DNA from: an uncultured Prevotella sp.
Lineage (GTDB): Bacteria; Bacteroidota; Bacteroidia; Bacteroidales; Bacteroidaceae
Direction: 5' to 3'
Assembly: GCA_946999045.1 (NCBI GenBank)
Contig: CAMQBR010000032.1
Coordinates: forward strand, 1 to 21,226
DNA: 21,226 nt
Below, piece after piece: positions 1 through 9,111 of the stretch (its first letter is position 1; each line of letters opens with the position of its first letter). The translations under genes were made by a program, and so were the position numbers. The notes below the pieces were generated by a model that searched no databases, had not been told where the DNA came from, and saw only the letters and a program-made list of their open reading frames with translations.

Positions 1-106
1 ACACCTCAACATATAAAATTTTCTCACAAGAAAAAATACTGCGGAATTAAGGTTACTTTGAGTTTGGAACGTTGAAAGTTAAATTTTATAATAAGACAGC
101 TCACAT

Positions 107-170
107 CTTGCCAATTTGTAAACCTGTCAACTTATACACTCTCCAGCTCGTATACTTGCCAACTCGTATA
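107..170 (+). repeat. Degenerate tandem array with 8-nt period (array 1)
   Basis: Eight consecutive 8-mers run without gaps: CTTGCCAA, TTTGTAAA, CCTGTCAA, CTTATACA, CTCTCCAG, CTCGTATA, CTTGCCAA, CTCGTATA. The consensus is CTYGTMWA, with a tendency for the two unit types to alternate, giving a 16-nt super-period. The same unit recurs at 16917-16971, 17379-17402 (opposite strand) and 17426-17464. The array ends directly beside the MITE-like element at 182. No spacers are present, so this is not a CRISPR array. Function unknown. Confidence 0.7.
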
Positions 171-181
171 GCCACTATTAG

Positions 182-345
182 GTAACTATTCAGCAATAAA
201 GATTATAGAGTATTGCTGAGAAACAGCGAGTTACAAGAATAGATATATAAAAATTTTGGCAAAAAATATCATTTTTGATCGGTTTACTATAATAATAAGT
301 CTGCAAGTTTCTGATATTCAATGTTTATGATTGCTGAATAGTTAC
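182..345. mobile_element. MITE-like non-autonomous element
   Basis: The ends are perfect 16-bp inverted repeats, GTAACTATTCAGCAAT at 182-197 and its complement at 330-345. They are flanked on both sides by the same 9-mer, CACTATTAG (173-181 and 346-354), as expected for a target-site duplication. The 164-bp interior has no ORF. A sub-terminal hairpin lies near the left end (191-198 with 211-218). A weak outward promoter-like pair, TTTG at 274-277 and TAAGTCTG at 296-303 with an 18-bp gap, faces rpsA. Size, perfect terminal repeats, duplication and lack of a transposase are the textbook picture of a MITE. The parental transposase family cannot be named from this sequence. Confidence 0.82.
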
Positions 346-427
346 CACTATTAGTTATATGTGTTAAATAAAGATAATACAAACTAACTTTCATCAATAC
401 AAAGTCATCACTTTCATTATATTATTG

Positions 428-435
428 TACTTTTG
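428..435 (+). promoter_or_regulatory. rpsA promoter, -7 element
   Basis: TACTTTTG fits the Bacteroidota -7 consensus TAnnTTTG, 65 bp upstream of the rpsA ATG. No clear TTTG lies 19-21 bp upstream, so only the -7 half is supported. Confidence 0.6.
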
Positions 436-499
436 CAAGCGATTTTGAATTAATTCACATAAAGTCTAACTTTATTAATTTTAAACATTTATTATTTTT

Positions 500-2272
500 A
501 TGTCAAACTTAAAGAACGTTCAACCATTAGCAGGCTTCGATTGGGAAGAATATGAGAATGGTTCAAGCGCAAACGCCAACAGAGAAGAATTGGCAAAAAC
601 TTATGCTGAAACCTTAAACAAGGTTATTGAGCATCAAGTAACCGAAGGCACCGTTATTTCTATTGACAAGAAAGAAGTTGTTGTAAACATAGGTTACAAG
701 AGCGACGGCATTATTCCTGCATCAGAATTCCGCTACAATCCAGATTTGAAGATTGGTGACACCGTAGAGGTTTATGTTGAGAATCAAGAAGATAAACATG
801 GAAATTTGGTTCTTTCTCACAAAAAGGCTCGCCTTACAAAGAGCTGGGAACGCATCAATGCAGCTCTTGATAATGATGAAATTATTCAGGGTTACATCAA
901 GAGCCGTACAAAGGGCGGTATGATTGTTGACGTTTTTGGTATCGAAGCGTTCTTGCCAGGAAGCCAAATAGACGTTCACCCTATACGCGACTATGATATC
1001 TTTGTAGGTAAAACTATGGAGTTTAAGGTTGTTAAGATAAATCAAGAGTTCCGTAATGTTGTTGTTTCTCACAAGGCTCTTATCGAGGCAGAGTTGGAAG
1101 CACAGAAGAAAGAAATTATCAGCAAACTTGAAAAAGGACAGGTACTTGAGGGTACTGTTAAGAATATTACATCTTATGGTGTATTCGTTGACTTAGGCGG
1201 TGTAGACGGATTAGTACACATTACAGACCTTTCTTGGGGGCGTGTCAGTGATCCACACGAGGTTGTATCATTAGATCAGAAGATTAATGTTGTAATACTT
1301 GACTTCGATAACGAAAAGAAGCGTATAGCTCTTGGCTTGAAGCAACTTACTCCACATCCATGGGATGCACTTGATCCTAACTTGAAGGTTGGCGACAAGG
1401 TTAAGGGTAAGGTTGTTGTTATGGCTGACTATGGCGCATTCGTAGAGATTGCTCCTGGCGTAGAAGGCTTGATTCACGTCAGCGAAATGTCTTGGAGTCA
1501 GCACTTACGTTCAGCTCAAGAGTTCATGCACGTTGGTGATGAGGTAGAGGCTGTTATCTTAACACTAGATCGTGAAGACCGTAAGATGAGCTTGGGTATT
1601 AAGCAATTGAAGGCTGACCCATGGGAGAATATTGAAGAGAAATATCCTGTTGGAAGCAAGCACACTGCTAAAGTTCGTAATTTTACTAACTTTGGTATCT
1701 TCGTAGAATTAGAGGAAGGTGTAGATGGACTTATCCACATCAGCGACCTTTCTTGGACTAAGAAGGTTAAACATCCTTCAGAGTTTACATCCGTAGGCGC
1801 AGAAATTGAAGTTGTAGTTTTGGAAATAGACAAAGAGAATCGTCGTTTGTCATTGGGACACAAGCAACTTGAAGAAAATCCTTGGGATACTTACGAAACT
1901 ATCTACACTCCAGGTTCTGTACACAAAGGCAAGATTACGGAAATGATGGACAAGGGTGCTGTTATCACGTTAAACGAAGGTGGTGAGGGATTTGCTACTC
2001 CTAAACATCTTGTGAAGGAAGACGGATCACAAGCTCAACAAGGTGAAGAACTTGACTTTAAGGTTATTGAGTTTGTAAAAGATACAAAACGCATCATCCT
2101 CTCTCATAGTCGTACATTCGAAGACGAAAAGGAAGAACCTAAACCAACTCACAAGCACAATAACAAGAAGAGTGAGACAGCTCAAATCAATAATGTTGCT
2201 GCAGGTACAAGCTTAGGCGACTTAGACGTTTTGGCTAAATTGAAGGCAGATATGGAAAAGACAAACGACTAA
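500..2272 (+). CDS. rpsA: 30S ribosomal protein S1
   Basis: S1 binds mRNA on the small ribosomal subunit and helps initiation, which matters in a phylum whose genes mostly lack Shine-Dalgarno sites. The 590-residue protein shows six consecutive S1/OB repeats, at roughly residues 45-115, 128-195, 213-281, 297-367, 385-455 and 472-540. The central repeats carry the typical GxFVxL...GVDGLIHISDLSW core. A short Lys/Glu/His-rich tail follows repeat six. The ATG at 500 is preceded by A/T-rich sequence without a Shine-Dalgarno motif, and no in-frame upstream start gives extra homologous sequence. The gene is monocistronic: its own promoter lies upstream and a strong terminator downstream. A mobile-element-like insertion sits 154 bp upstream, so its leader may differ between strains. 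Confidence 0.97.
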   Translation: MSNLKNVQPLAGFDWEEYENGSSANANREELAKTYAETLNKVIEHQVTEGTVISIDKKEVVVNIGYKSDGIIPASEFRYNPDLKIGDTVEVYVENQEDKHGNLVLSHKKARLTKSWERINAALDNDEIIQGYIKSRTKGGMIVDVFGIEAFLPGSQIDVHPIRDYDIFVGKTMEFKVVKINQEFRNVVVSHKALIEAELEAQKKEIISKLEKGQVLEGTVKNITSYGVFVDLGGVDGLVHITDLSWGRVSDPHEVVSLDQKINVVILDFDNEKKRIALGLKQLTPHPWDALDPNLKVGDKVKGKVVVMADYGAFVEIAPGVEGLIHVSEMSWSQHLRSAQEFMHVGDEVEAVILTLDREDRKMSLGIKQLKADPWENIEEKYPVGSKHTAKVRNFTNFGIFVELEEGVDGLIHISDLSWTKKVKHPSEFTSVGAEIEVVVLEIDKENRRLSLGHKQLEENPWDTYETIYTPGSVHKGKITEMMDKGAVITLNEGGEGFATPKHLVKEDGSQAQQGEELDFKVIEFVKDTKRIILSHSRTFEDEKEEPKPTHKHNNKKSETAQINNVAAGTSLGDLDVLAKLKADMEKTND

Positions 2273-2292
2273 TCGTTTGAAGATTAATCTAC

Positions 2293-2330
2293 AAGGGCTG
2301 GTTCTATATTATATTGAACCAGCCCTTTTA
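2293..2330 (+). terminator. rpsA intrinsic terminator
   Basis: A perfect 12-bp stem, AAGGGCTGGTTC (2293-2304) with its complement (2316-2327), encloses an 11-nt A/T loop and ends in a T run, 20 bp after the rpsA stop. Confidence 0.93.
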
Positions 2331-2429
2331 TAAAAAACACAAGTAATTTCGCCGCTTATTCTTATTGTTAAGAAAATACAAAAATAAAAAGATAGCACAC
2401 TTATAAGTTTTCTATATACTTTTTTTTTG

Positions 2430-2437
2430 TATCTTTG
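2430..2437 (+). promoter_or_regulatory. rho promoter, -7 element
   Basis: TATCTTTG is an exact TAnnTTTG element 76 bp upstream of the rho ATG. The -33 region is only a T-rich TTTT (2408-2411). The roughly 70-nt leader contains a 7-bp hairpin (TCGTTTC 2464-2470 with GAAACGA 2477-2483), which might take part in rho autoregulation. That role is inference. Confidence 0.75.
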
Positions 2438-2513
2438 CACATAGATTTTTCAAAACATACCGATCGTTTCTCTTCTGAAACGAAGTTATTTCAATCAATA
2501 CTTATTATACAAA

Positions 2514-4523
2514 ATGTATAGCAAAGACGAATTATCATCTAAAGATATCCGTGAATTAACGGCTATCGTGCACGAATTAGGTGCAGACACACAACCCAAC
2601 CAAACAATTGAAGATATCATTAACTCCATACTAAAAAAACAAGATACAGAGGAAGCGAATGCTACCGAAATGATGGGTAAGCGTCGTCGTATACGTATAC
2701 AAAAGCACGATACCGACAGAGTTTACTCGGTAAAAGGTAAAGAAGGAGAGAACTTCGACTTAAAGAAGAACAAAGTTTCTGGCGAGCAACCCTCTCTGTT
2801 TAAGGAACAAGAAAATAATAGGGATGATAGTCAAAGTCATACATCAGCAGAAGAGCCTGAAATGACTTTAGAAGAAGAGTTGGCTGCGATACCCAAACAT
2901 CGGGGAAGGAAATCGAAGCGCGAGCTTGAACTCATCGCTATGATTGAAGCGAGGAAGCAAGAGAACAATGAAATAATAGGCGGAAATATAGTAGAAAAAG
3001 ATAAAATGAACACCGATAACGATGAAGCTATATTGGCTACTCAACAAGAAATAAACGAGCAAATACCAGAAGCTGAAGCTTCTACAGAGTCTGCAAATAG
3101 AAAAGATGGAGATGCAGACAATAGTGAATCGGGTATGAGTAACCTCTTGGCACAATTACAAGCTAAGGTTGATGCTCACAATGAGAGCGAACAAGAACGT
3201 CGCGAAGCAATAGAGGGTGGTATATGGGAAGGCGATCCTGGTGATGGTACCGATTTCATTATTCTGAACGATTTACCTATTTTAGACCAGGGGGCCGTGC
3301 CTAACTATGACATGTTAGATAATCCTACCACACCAATGATGCAGCCAACAGCTTATCAGGCAACACCTAATACTTGTTGTTCTACTGAAGAAAATTACGA
3401 TTTCTCTGATATTATAGAGACAAATGGAGTGTTAGAAACCATGCCCGATGGTTATGGTTTCTTGCGTTCGAGTGACTATAATTATTTGTCATCACCCGAT
3501 GATGTATATGTAGCCAGCAACCAAATAAAGAAATATGGTTTGAAAACAGGCGATGTTGTACAGTGTCATGTGCGTCCTCCTCACGATGGCGAGAAATATT
3601 TTCCACTTACAAGCATTGATAAAATAAATGGAAGAGAGCCAAACGAAATTAGAGACCGTATACAGTTTGAGCATCTTACCCCACTCTTCCCTGAAGAGAA
3701 GTTTACACTCTGTGGTGATTCTTCTACTACAAATTTATCTACACGTATTGTAGATTTGTTCTCTCCTATTGGTAAGGGACAGCGTGCACTCATCGTAGCG
3801 CAACCTAAAACAGGTAAAACTATCTTGATGAAAGACGTTGCCAACGCCATTGCAGCCAATCATCCAGAGGCTTACCTCATGATGTTATTGATAGATGAAC
3901 GTCCTGAAGAGGTTACCGATATGGCTCGAACTGTTAATGCTGAGGTTATTGCCTCAACCTTTGATGAGCCAGCCGAGCGTCATGTAAAGATTGCAGGTAT
4001 CGTATTGGAAAAAGCTAAGCGTATGGTAGAATGCGGACACGATGTTGTAATATTCCTTGATTCCATTACTCGATTGGCTCGAGCCTACAACACAGTAAGC
4101 CCTGCTTCAGGCAAAGTGCTAACTGGTGGTGTTGATGCCAATGCCTTACAAAAGCCTAAACGCTTCTTTGGTGCAGCTCGTAATATTGAAGGAGGTGGCT
4201 CATTAACCATTATTGCAACAGCACTTATTGATACAGGTAGCAAGATGGATGAGGTTATCTTTGAAGAGTTTAAGGGTACAGGTAACATGGAGTTACAGCT
4301 CGACCGCTCACTCTCTAACAAACGTATCTTCCCTGCCGTTAACTTGGTGGCATCAAGTACACGTCGTGATGACTTGTTACAAGACAAGAAAACACTTGAC
4401 CGTATGTGGATTCTGCGTAAATACATTGCTGACATGAATCCAATAGAGGCAATGAACTCATTGCACGACAGAATGGTTAGAACCCGAAATAATGAAGAGT
4501 TCTTGTTATCAATGAACTCATAA
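2514..4523 (+). CDS. rho: Transcription termination factor Rho, with long N-terminal insertion
   Basis: Rho is a hexameric RNA-dependent ATPase that terminates transcription. A Rho_N-like helical segment (about residues 3-43) is followed by about 250 residues of low-complexity, charged sequence, then the cold-shock-type RNA-binding domain from about residue 300 (GVLETMPDGYGFLR). The ATPase core has Walker A QPKTGKT (430-436), Walker B VVIFLD (511-516) and the secondary RNA-binding region rich in GGG/KGTGN. At 669 residues it is far longer than the roughly 420 of E. coli Rho. The extra length is the disordered insertion known from Bacteroides Rho, where it has been linked to phase separation and gut fitness. 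Here it has basic patches at 56-65 and 130-136 and then an acidic stretch. uvrA starts 2 bp after the stop, so the two are co-transcribed. Confidence 0.97.
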   Translation: MYSKDELSSKDIRELTAIVHELGADTQPNQTIEDIINSILKKQDTEEANATEMMGKRRRIRIQKHDTDRVYSVKGKEGENFDLKKNKVSGEQPSLFKEQENNRDDSQSHTSAEEPEMTLEEELAAIPKHRGRKSKRELELIAMIEARKQENNEIIGGNIVEKDKMNTDNDEAILATQQEINEQIPEAEASTESANRKDGDADNSESGMSNLLAQLQAKVDAHNESEQERREAIEGGIWEGDPGDGTDFIILNDLPILDQGAVPNYDMLDNPTTPMMQPTAYQATPNTCCSTEENYDFSDIIETNGVLETMPDGYGFLRSSDYNYLSSPDDVYVASNQIKKYGLKTGDVVQCHVRPPHDGEKYFPLTSIDKINGREPNEIRDRIQFEHLTPLFPEEKFTLCGDSSTTNLSTRIVDLFSPIGKGQRALIVAQPKTGKTILMKDVANAIAANHPEAYLMMLLIDERPEEVTDMARTVNAEVIASTFDEPAERHVKIAGIVLEKAKRMVECGHDVVIFLDSITRLARAYNTVSPASGKVLTGGVDANALQKPKRFFGAARNIEGGGSLTIIATALIDTGSKMDEVIFEEFKGTGNMELQLDRSLSNKRIFPAVNLVASSTRRDDLLQDKKTLDRMWILRKYIADMNPIEAMNSLHDRMVRTRNNEEFLLSMNS

Positions 4524-4525
4524 AT

Positions 4526-7348
4526 ATGAATGAATATATAGAAATAAAAGGTGCTCGTGTTAACAATCTAAAGAATATAAGCATCAACATACCACGTAAT
4601 CAACTTATTGTCATTGCTGGATTGTCTGGATCTGGCAAATCCTCGTTGGCCTTCGACACATTGTATGCTGAAGGTCAACGTCGCTATGTAGAATCACTAT
4701 CGGCATACGCCCGTCAATTTTTGGGCCGTATGAGTAAACCAGAATGCGATTTTATTAAAGGTCTGCCGCCTGCTATTGCCATTGAACAAAAGGTTATATC
4801 TCGCAATCCTCGCAGTACAGTGGGTACTTCTACCGAAATATACGAGTACTTAAGATTGCTTTTTGCACGCATAGGCAAGACTTATTCGCCTATTAGCGGA
4901 CAGGAAGTGAAAAAGCATTCTACTGAAGATTTGCTCACTTGCACCCAACAATATTCCAAAGGAACAAAGTTTGCCATTGTGGCTCCACTGCACTTAATTG
5001 AAGACCGTACACTGGAGAAGCAATTAGAATTGGAGATTCAGGAGGGATATACACGCTTATGGGTTCATCAAACATTTGTTCGTATTGACGATTTCTTGAA
5101 TGATAAGGAGGCTCTTGCCAATACATCGACAAAAGATATATACCTATTGATAGACCGTATGTCGGTTGATGATGACAAAGATACGGTATCTCGTCTCATA
5201 GATTCGGCAGAAACAGCCTTCTACGAAGGGCATGGCGAATGCCAATTGGTATTCTTCCCATCAAACATAACCTACAACTTCTCCATGAGATACGAAGCTG
5301 ATGGCATGACGTTCGAGGAGCCTAACGACAATCTTTTCTCGTTTAATTCTCCCTTGGGTGCTTGTACTACTTGCGAAGGCTTCGGCAGTGTAATCGGTAT
5401 TGACGAGCACTTAGTAATACCAAACACTACACTCAGTGTATATGATGGATGCGTACAGTGCTGGCATGGCGACAAGATGGGAGAATGGAAGAACGAATTT
5501 TGTAGGCGCTCTGCTGCCGTTCACTTCCCTATCTTCAAACCATACATGGAACTATCGCAAAAAGAAAAGGATATGTTGTGGCATGGCTTTCCTTCGGATA
5601 AGCAAAGGGACAAACACGAACAGATAAGTATTGATGCTTTTTTCCAAATGGTAAAGGAGAATCAATACAAAATACAATACCGTGTAATGCTAAGCCGATA
5701 CCAAGGAAAGACCATCTGTCCTACTTGCCATGGCACTAGATTAAAGCAAGAAGCTAACTGGGTAAAGATTCAAGGAATGTCTATTACCAATCTTGTAGAG
5801 ATGCCTATTACCTATCTTAAGCAATGGTTTGATAACTTAACGCTGACCGAACACGAGCAAAAGATAGGCAAGCAATTACTTATAGAGATAAACAACCGCT
5901 TGCAATTCTTATTAGATGTAGGTTTGGGTTATCTTACATTAAACCGACCTTCTAATAGTTTAAGTGGCGGAGAGAGCCAGCGAATTAATCTTACAACATC
6001 ATTAGGTAGTTCGTTAGTAGGCTCGCTTTATATCTTGGATGAGCCAAGTATTGGTCTCCATAGTAGTGACACCCAACGTCTTATCAATGTACTGAGAAAG
6101 TTGCAAGCCTTGGGCAACACCGTTATTGTGGTGGAACACGACAAAGAAATAATGAAAGCTGCCGACACTTTAATTGATGTAGGACCAAATGCTGGCAGAC
6201 TTGGAGGAGAGATCGTATTCAATGGTTCTATAAAAAAGATGCCTGATCACAAGGAGGAGTTTGCTAAAAAATATCTACTTTCACATACCATACAATATCT
6301 TACAGGCAAGGAGAATATTGATTTACCCCCGTCTCACAGGGCATGGAATATGGCTATCGAACTGAAAGGGGCAAGACAAAACAACCTAAAAGGCATTAAT
6401 GTAAAATTTCCACTGAATGTTTTAACGGTAGTTACTGGTGTCAGTGGGTCTGGTAAATCTACTTTGGTCAAAGGTATACTATATCCAGCCTTGAAGCGAC
6501 ATCTCAATGAAGTTGCTGAACAGCCAGGAGAATATCTCTCTTTGGAGGGCGATTGGAAGCAAATACAGCATGTAGAGTTTGTTGATCAGAACCCTATAGG
6601 CAAGAGTTCGCGCAGTAATCCTGCCACATACGTAAAGGCTTACGATGTTATCCGCCAATTATTTGCCAATCAACCCTTGGCTAAACAAATGGGTTTTACG
6701 GCACAATACTTCTCATTTAATGCTGAAGGCGGCAGATGCGAAGAGTGTAAGGGCGCTGGAACCATTACTGTTGAAATGCAATTTATGGCAGATCTTGAGC
6801 TGGTATGCGAGGCTTGTCATGGTCAGCGCTTTAAGCCAGACATTTTGGAAGTGCGAGTTGCAGGCAAAAACATCAATGATGTTTTGAATATGACCATATC
6901 GGAAGCGTTAGATTTTTTTACCAAACTCAAACAAACTACTATTGTCAGTCGTTTAAAGCCGTTAGCTGATGTGGGATTGGGATACATCAAATTAGGACAA
7001 AGTTCATCTACTCTGTCAGGCGGAGAGAACCAACGTGTGAAATTAGCTTACTTCATTGGCAGAGAAAAACAAGAAACTACCTTATTTATATTTGATGAAC
7101 CAACCTCAGGTTTACATTACTTAGACATAAAACGCTTGTTGGAAGCATTCAAAGCATTATTAGACAAAGGACATTCTATCATTGTTATTGAGCACAATCT
7201 TGACGTGATAAAATGTGCAGATTATATTATTGACCTTGGTCCAGACGGTGGTGATAAAGGCGGGAACGTGGTTGTATGTGGCACACCTCAAGAAGTAGCT
7301 GCATGCAAGGAGAGCTTAACTGGAGAATATCTCCAGCACGAACTCTAA
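4526..7348 (+). CDS. uvrA: UvrABC excinuclease subunit A
   Basis: UvrA dimers recognise bulky DNA lesions and load UvrB for nucleotide excision repair. At 940 residues it has the usual UvrA length. Two ABC ATPase modules are visible: Walker A GLSGSGKS (32-39) and GVSGSGKS (638-645), signatures LSGGESQR and LSGGENQR, and Walker B/D-loop segments LYILDEPSIGLH and LFIFDEPTSGLH. The zinc module of the second half is intact (Cys738, 741, 761, 764). In the first half only the second CxxC remains (Cys280, 283): the position of the first pair reads YNFSMRYEADGMTFEEP. This looks like a lineage variant, because the ATPase motifs are intact. It follows rho by 2 bp and precedes the glycosyltransferase by 26 bp, suggesting one operon. 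Confidence 0.96.
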   Translation: MNEYIEIKGARVNNLKNISINIPRNQLIVIAGLSGSGKSSLAFDTLYAEGQRRYVESLSAYARQFLGRMSKPECDFIKGLPPAIAIEQKVISRNPRSTVGTSTEIYEYLRLLFARIGKTYSPISGQEVKKHSTEDLLTCTQQYSKGTKFAIVAPLHLIEDRTLEKQLELEIQEGYTRLWVHQTFVRIDDFLNDKEALANTSTKDIYLLIDRMSVDDDKDTVSRLIDSAETAFYEGHGECQLVFFPSNITYNFSMRYEADGMTFEEPNDNLFSFNSPLGACTTCEGFGSVIGIDEHLVIPNTTLSVYDGCVQCWHGDKMGEWKNEFCRRSAAVHFPIFKPYMELSQKEKDMLWHGFPSDKQRDKHEQISIDAFFQMVKENQYKIQYRVMLSRYQGKTICPTCHGTRLKQEANWVKIQGMSITNLVEMPITYLKQWFDNLTLTEHEQKIGKQLLIEINNRLQFLLDVGLGYLTLNRPSNSLSGGESQRINLTTSLGSSLVGSLYILDEPSIGLHSSDTQRLINVLRKLQALGNTVIVVEHDKEIMKAADTLIDVGPNAGRLGGEIVFNGSIKKMPDHKEEFAKKYLLSHTIQYLTGKENIDLPPSHRAWNMAIELKGARQNNLKGINVKFPLNVLTVVTGVSGSGKSTLVKGILYPALKRHLNEVAEQPGEYLSLEGDWKQIQHVEFVDQNPIGKSSRSNPATYVKAYDVIRQLFANQPLAKQMGFTAQYFSFNAEGGRCEECKGAGTITVEMQFMADLELVCEACHGQRFKPDILEVRVAGKNINDVLNMTISEALDFFTKLKQTTIVSRLKPLADVGLGYIKLGQSSSTLSGGENQRVKLAYFIGREKQETTLFIFDEPTSGLHYLDIKRLLEAFKALLDKGHSIIVIEHNLDVIKCADYIIDLGPDGGDKGGNVVVCGTPQEVAACKESLTGEYLQHEL

Positions 7349-7374
7349 ACATACCCTATTACATATAAACGACA

Positions 7375-8274
7375 ATGCTCTATAGGACACAACTCTCCAT
7401 ACTCATTCCAACGTACAATGTTGATTGTACCTTGCTGGTAAAGACATTACGCCAGCAAGCTATGAGTATGGAGGGGTTGTATTTTGAGATTATTGTGGCA
7501 GATGATGGTTCTACTTTATCGTCTGTTATCAACAAAAACTTAGACATTAACCAACTTTCTCATTGTCGTTATATTATCAGAAAGAAGAATGTTGGACGCT
7601 CTCAGATACGTAACTTTCTCACATCCATGGCACATTACACATGGTTATTATTTGTTGACAGCGATATGCAAATAGTAAACAATGTTTACCTTACACAATA
7701 TTTAAAGGCCTATTCTCAAGCAAAAGTTATCTATGGAGGCAATTGTGTGCAACGAGAAATATTACCAAATGATGGTACTTTAAGGTATTATAACGAAAAG
7801 AAAATTAGAGAAAAATACACAGCTACAGAACGAAACAAAAATCCTTATCAACATTTTACCACATCCAATTTCTTGGTAGCACGATCAGTAATGATAGTAC
7901 ACCCCTTTAATAGCAGTATAAACAGTTACGGTTATGAAGATGTGTTATTTGGAAAAGAATTAAAAGTTGCTAATATTCGAATTTATCACATAGACAATCC
8001 TGTAGGATTTTGTCATTTCGAGGATAATGAGAGTTATCTTACCAAAACTAAAGAAGCTATGCAAACGCTGTATCAATACCGAAAAGAAATTGAAGGATAT
8101 TCACCTATTTTAGATGTTTACCAACAATTAAAGTACTGGCATTTAGTTTCTTTTATTAAACTACTCTTTCGGTTAACGCAAAAGATGATGCTAAAACATC
8201 TTACATCATCGCATCCTTCACTTTTTATCTTCAAATGTTATAAGTTAGGTTATTTTTGTACGCTTAACCAATAA
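7375..8274 (+). CDS. Family 2 glycosyltransferase (GT-A fold)
   Basis: The protein should transfer a sugar from a nucleotide-sugar to an unidentified acceptor, at the cytoplasmic face of the membrane. The 299-residue sequence has the GT2 opening SILIPTYN (8-15), ADDGS (42-46), the metal-binding DSD (95-97), and a GYED motif (186-189). The last resembles the GxxxED region of chondroitin-synthase-like GT2 enzymes, where the Asp/Glu pair lies at the active site. There is no transmembrane domain; the C-terminal tail is basic and hydrophobic (LTQKMMLKHL), perhaps membrane-associating. It begins 26 bp after uvrA and is probably the last gene of that operon. The donor and acceptor cannot be read from the sequence. 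It ends 13 bp from a convergent gene with no visible terminator between them. Confidence 0.88.
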   Translation: MLYRTQLSILIPTYNVDCTLLVKTLRQQAMSMEGLYFEIIVADDGSTLSSVINKNLDINQLSHCRYIIRKKNVGRSQIRNFLTSMAHYTWLLFVDSDMQIVNNVYLTQYLKAYSQAKVIYGGNCVQREILPNDGTLRYYNEKKIREKYTATERNKNPYQHFTTSNFLVARSVMIVHPFNSSINSYGYEDVLFGKELKVANIRIYHIDNPVGFCHFEDNESYLTKTKEAMQTLYQYRKEIEGYSPILDVYQQLKYWHLVSFIKLLFRLTQKMMLKHLTSSHPSLFIFKCYKLGYFCTLNQ

Positions 8275-8287
8275 AACAAAACTTAAC

Positions 8288-9091
8288 TTACAATAAATCG
8301 TATAATAAACTGGCAGACTTTCGACGAAGAACATCCAGCAGAACATCGGTTCCTACAATAATTCCATACGAGCGAAGCACGAGTTCTACCGTTTTTCGTG
8401 CCAACTCTGGATGATTGTTCTCCTGACTTAGATGGCACAACCACACATGTTTTAGATGTTCACCCATATTCTCGGCTATTGCTTGGGCGCATTCCTTATT
8501 AAGTAAATGACCATTTGGACTTAATATTCGACGTTTTAAATAATCGGGATAAGGACCTTGCTTCAACATATCTTCATCATGATTGGCTTCTATTACCAAA
8601 TAATGAGTCTGCGAAATAATAGATTTCATCTCTTCAGTGATATGTCCGATATCTGTCATCAACGCAAAAACCACCCCCTGATATTCTATTCGATAGCCTA
8701 CACAATCGGAACTATCATGCGGAACATGAAACGATATTACCGTGAAATCGCCTATTTGAGCAACTTCTCCTTTTAAAAGATTGTGTCTCAATGCAACATC
8801 TATCTTTCGGCGGACACAAAAGTTACGATCAATACCAGCATGAACTTCGGCTGTAGTATAAACAGGAATATGATAATCGTTGCTTAACGCTCCTACTGCT
8901 TTAATGTGGTCGGCATGGTCGTGCGTTATTAAAATATGATGGATACGAGAAAGAGATAATCCTTGTTCCTTAAACGATCTCTTTATATTTCGGATACCCA
9001 AGCCTGCATCTATCATGAGTCCATCATTGTTAGTAAACAAACAATAGCAGTTGCCACTGCTACCACTTCCCAAACAAATAAATTGAAACAT
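8288..9091 (-). CDS. MBL-fold metallohydrolase, YycJ/WalJ-like
   Basis: This is a metallo-beta-lactamase-fold hydrolase of the small single-domain group that includes B. subtilis YycJ (WalJ) and is often annotated as a nuclease or phosphodiesterase. The 267-residue protein opens with FICLGSGSSGNCY, typical of that group, and has the dinuclear metal motif HDHADH (57-62). Downstream lie FHVPHDSSDC, the Asp-containing MTDIGH, and a C-terminal WLCHLS histidine. It has no signal peptide, so it is cytoplasmic. A minus-strand promoter (9112-9119) lies 20 bp upstream of the ATG, giving a leader of about 14 nt. The natural substrate is unknown. Family assignment is firm; the exact activity is not. Confidence 0.9.
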   Translation of the reverse strand: MFQFICLGSGSSGNCYCLFTNNDGLMIDAGLGIRNIKRSFKEQGLSLSRIHHILITHDHADHIKAVGALSNDYHIPVYTTAEVHAGIDRNFCVRRKIDVALRHNLLKGEVAQIGDFTVISFHVPHDSSDCVGYRIEYQGVVFALMTDIGHITEEMKSIISQTHYLVIEANHDEDMLKQGPYPDYLKRRILSPNGHLLNKECAQAIAENMGEHLKHVWLCHLSQENNHPELARKTVELVLRSYGIIVGTDVLLDVLRRKSASLLYDLL

Positions 9092-9111
9092 TTATAAACT
9101 TTTTAATTATA

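Noticed and set aside
107..170. CRISPR array
   Set aside because: Units are 8 nt, degenerate and without spacers; there are no cas genes in the window.
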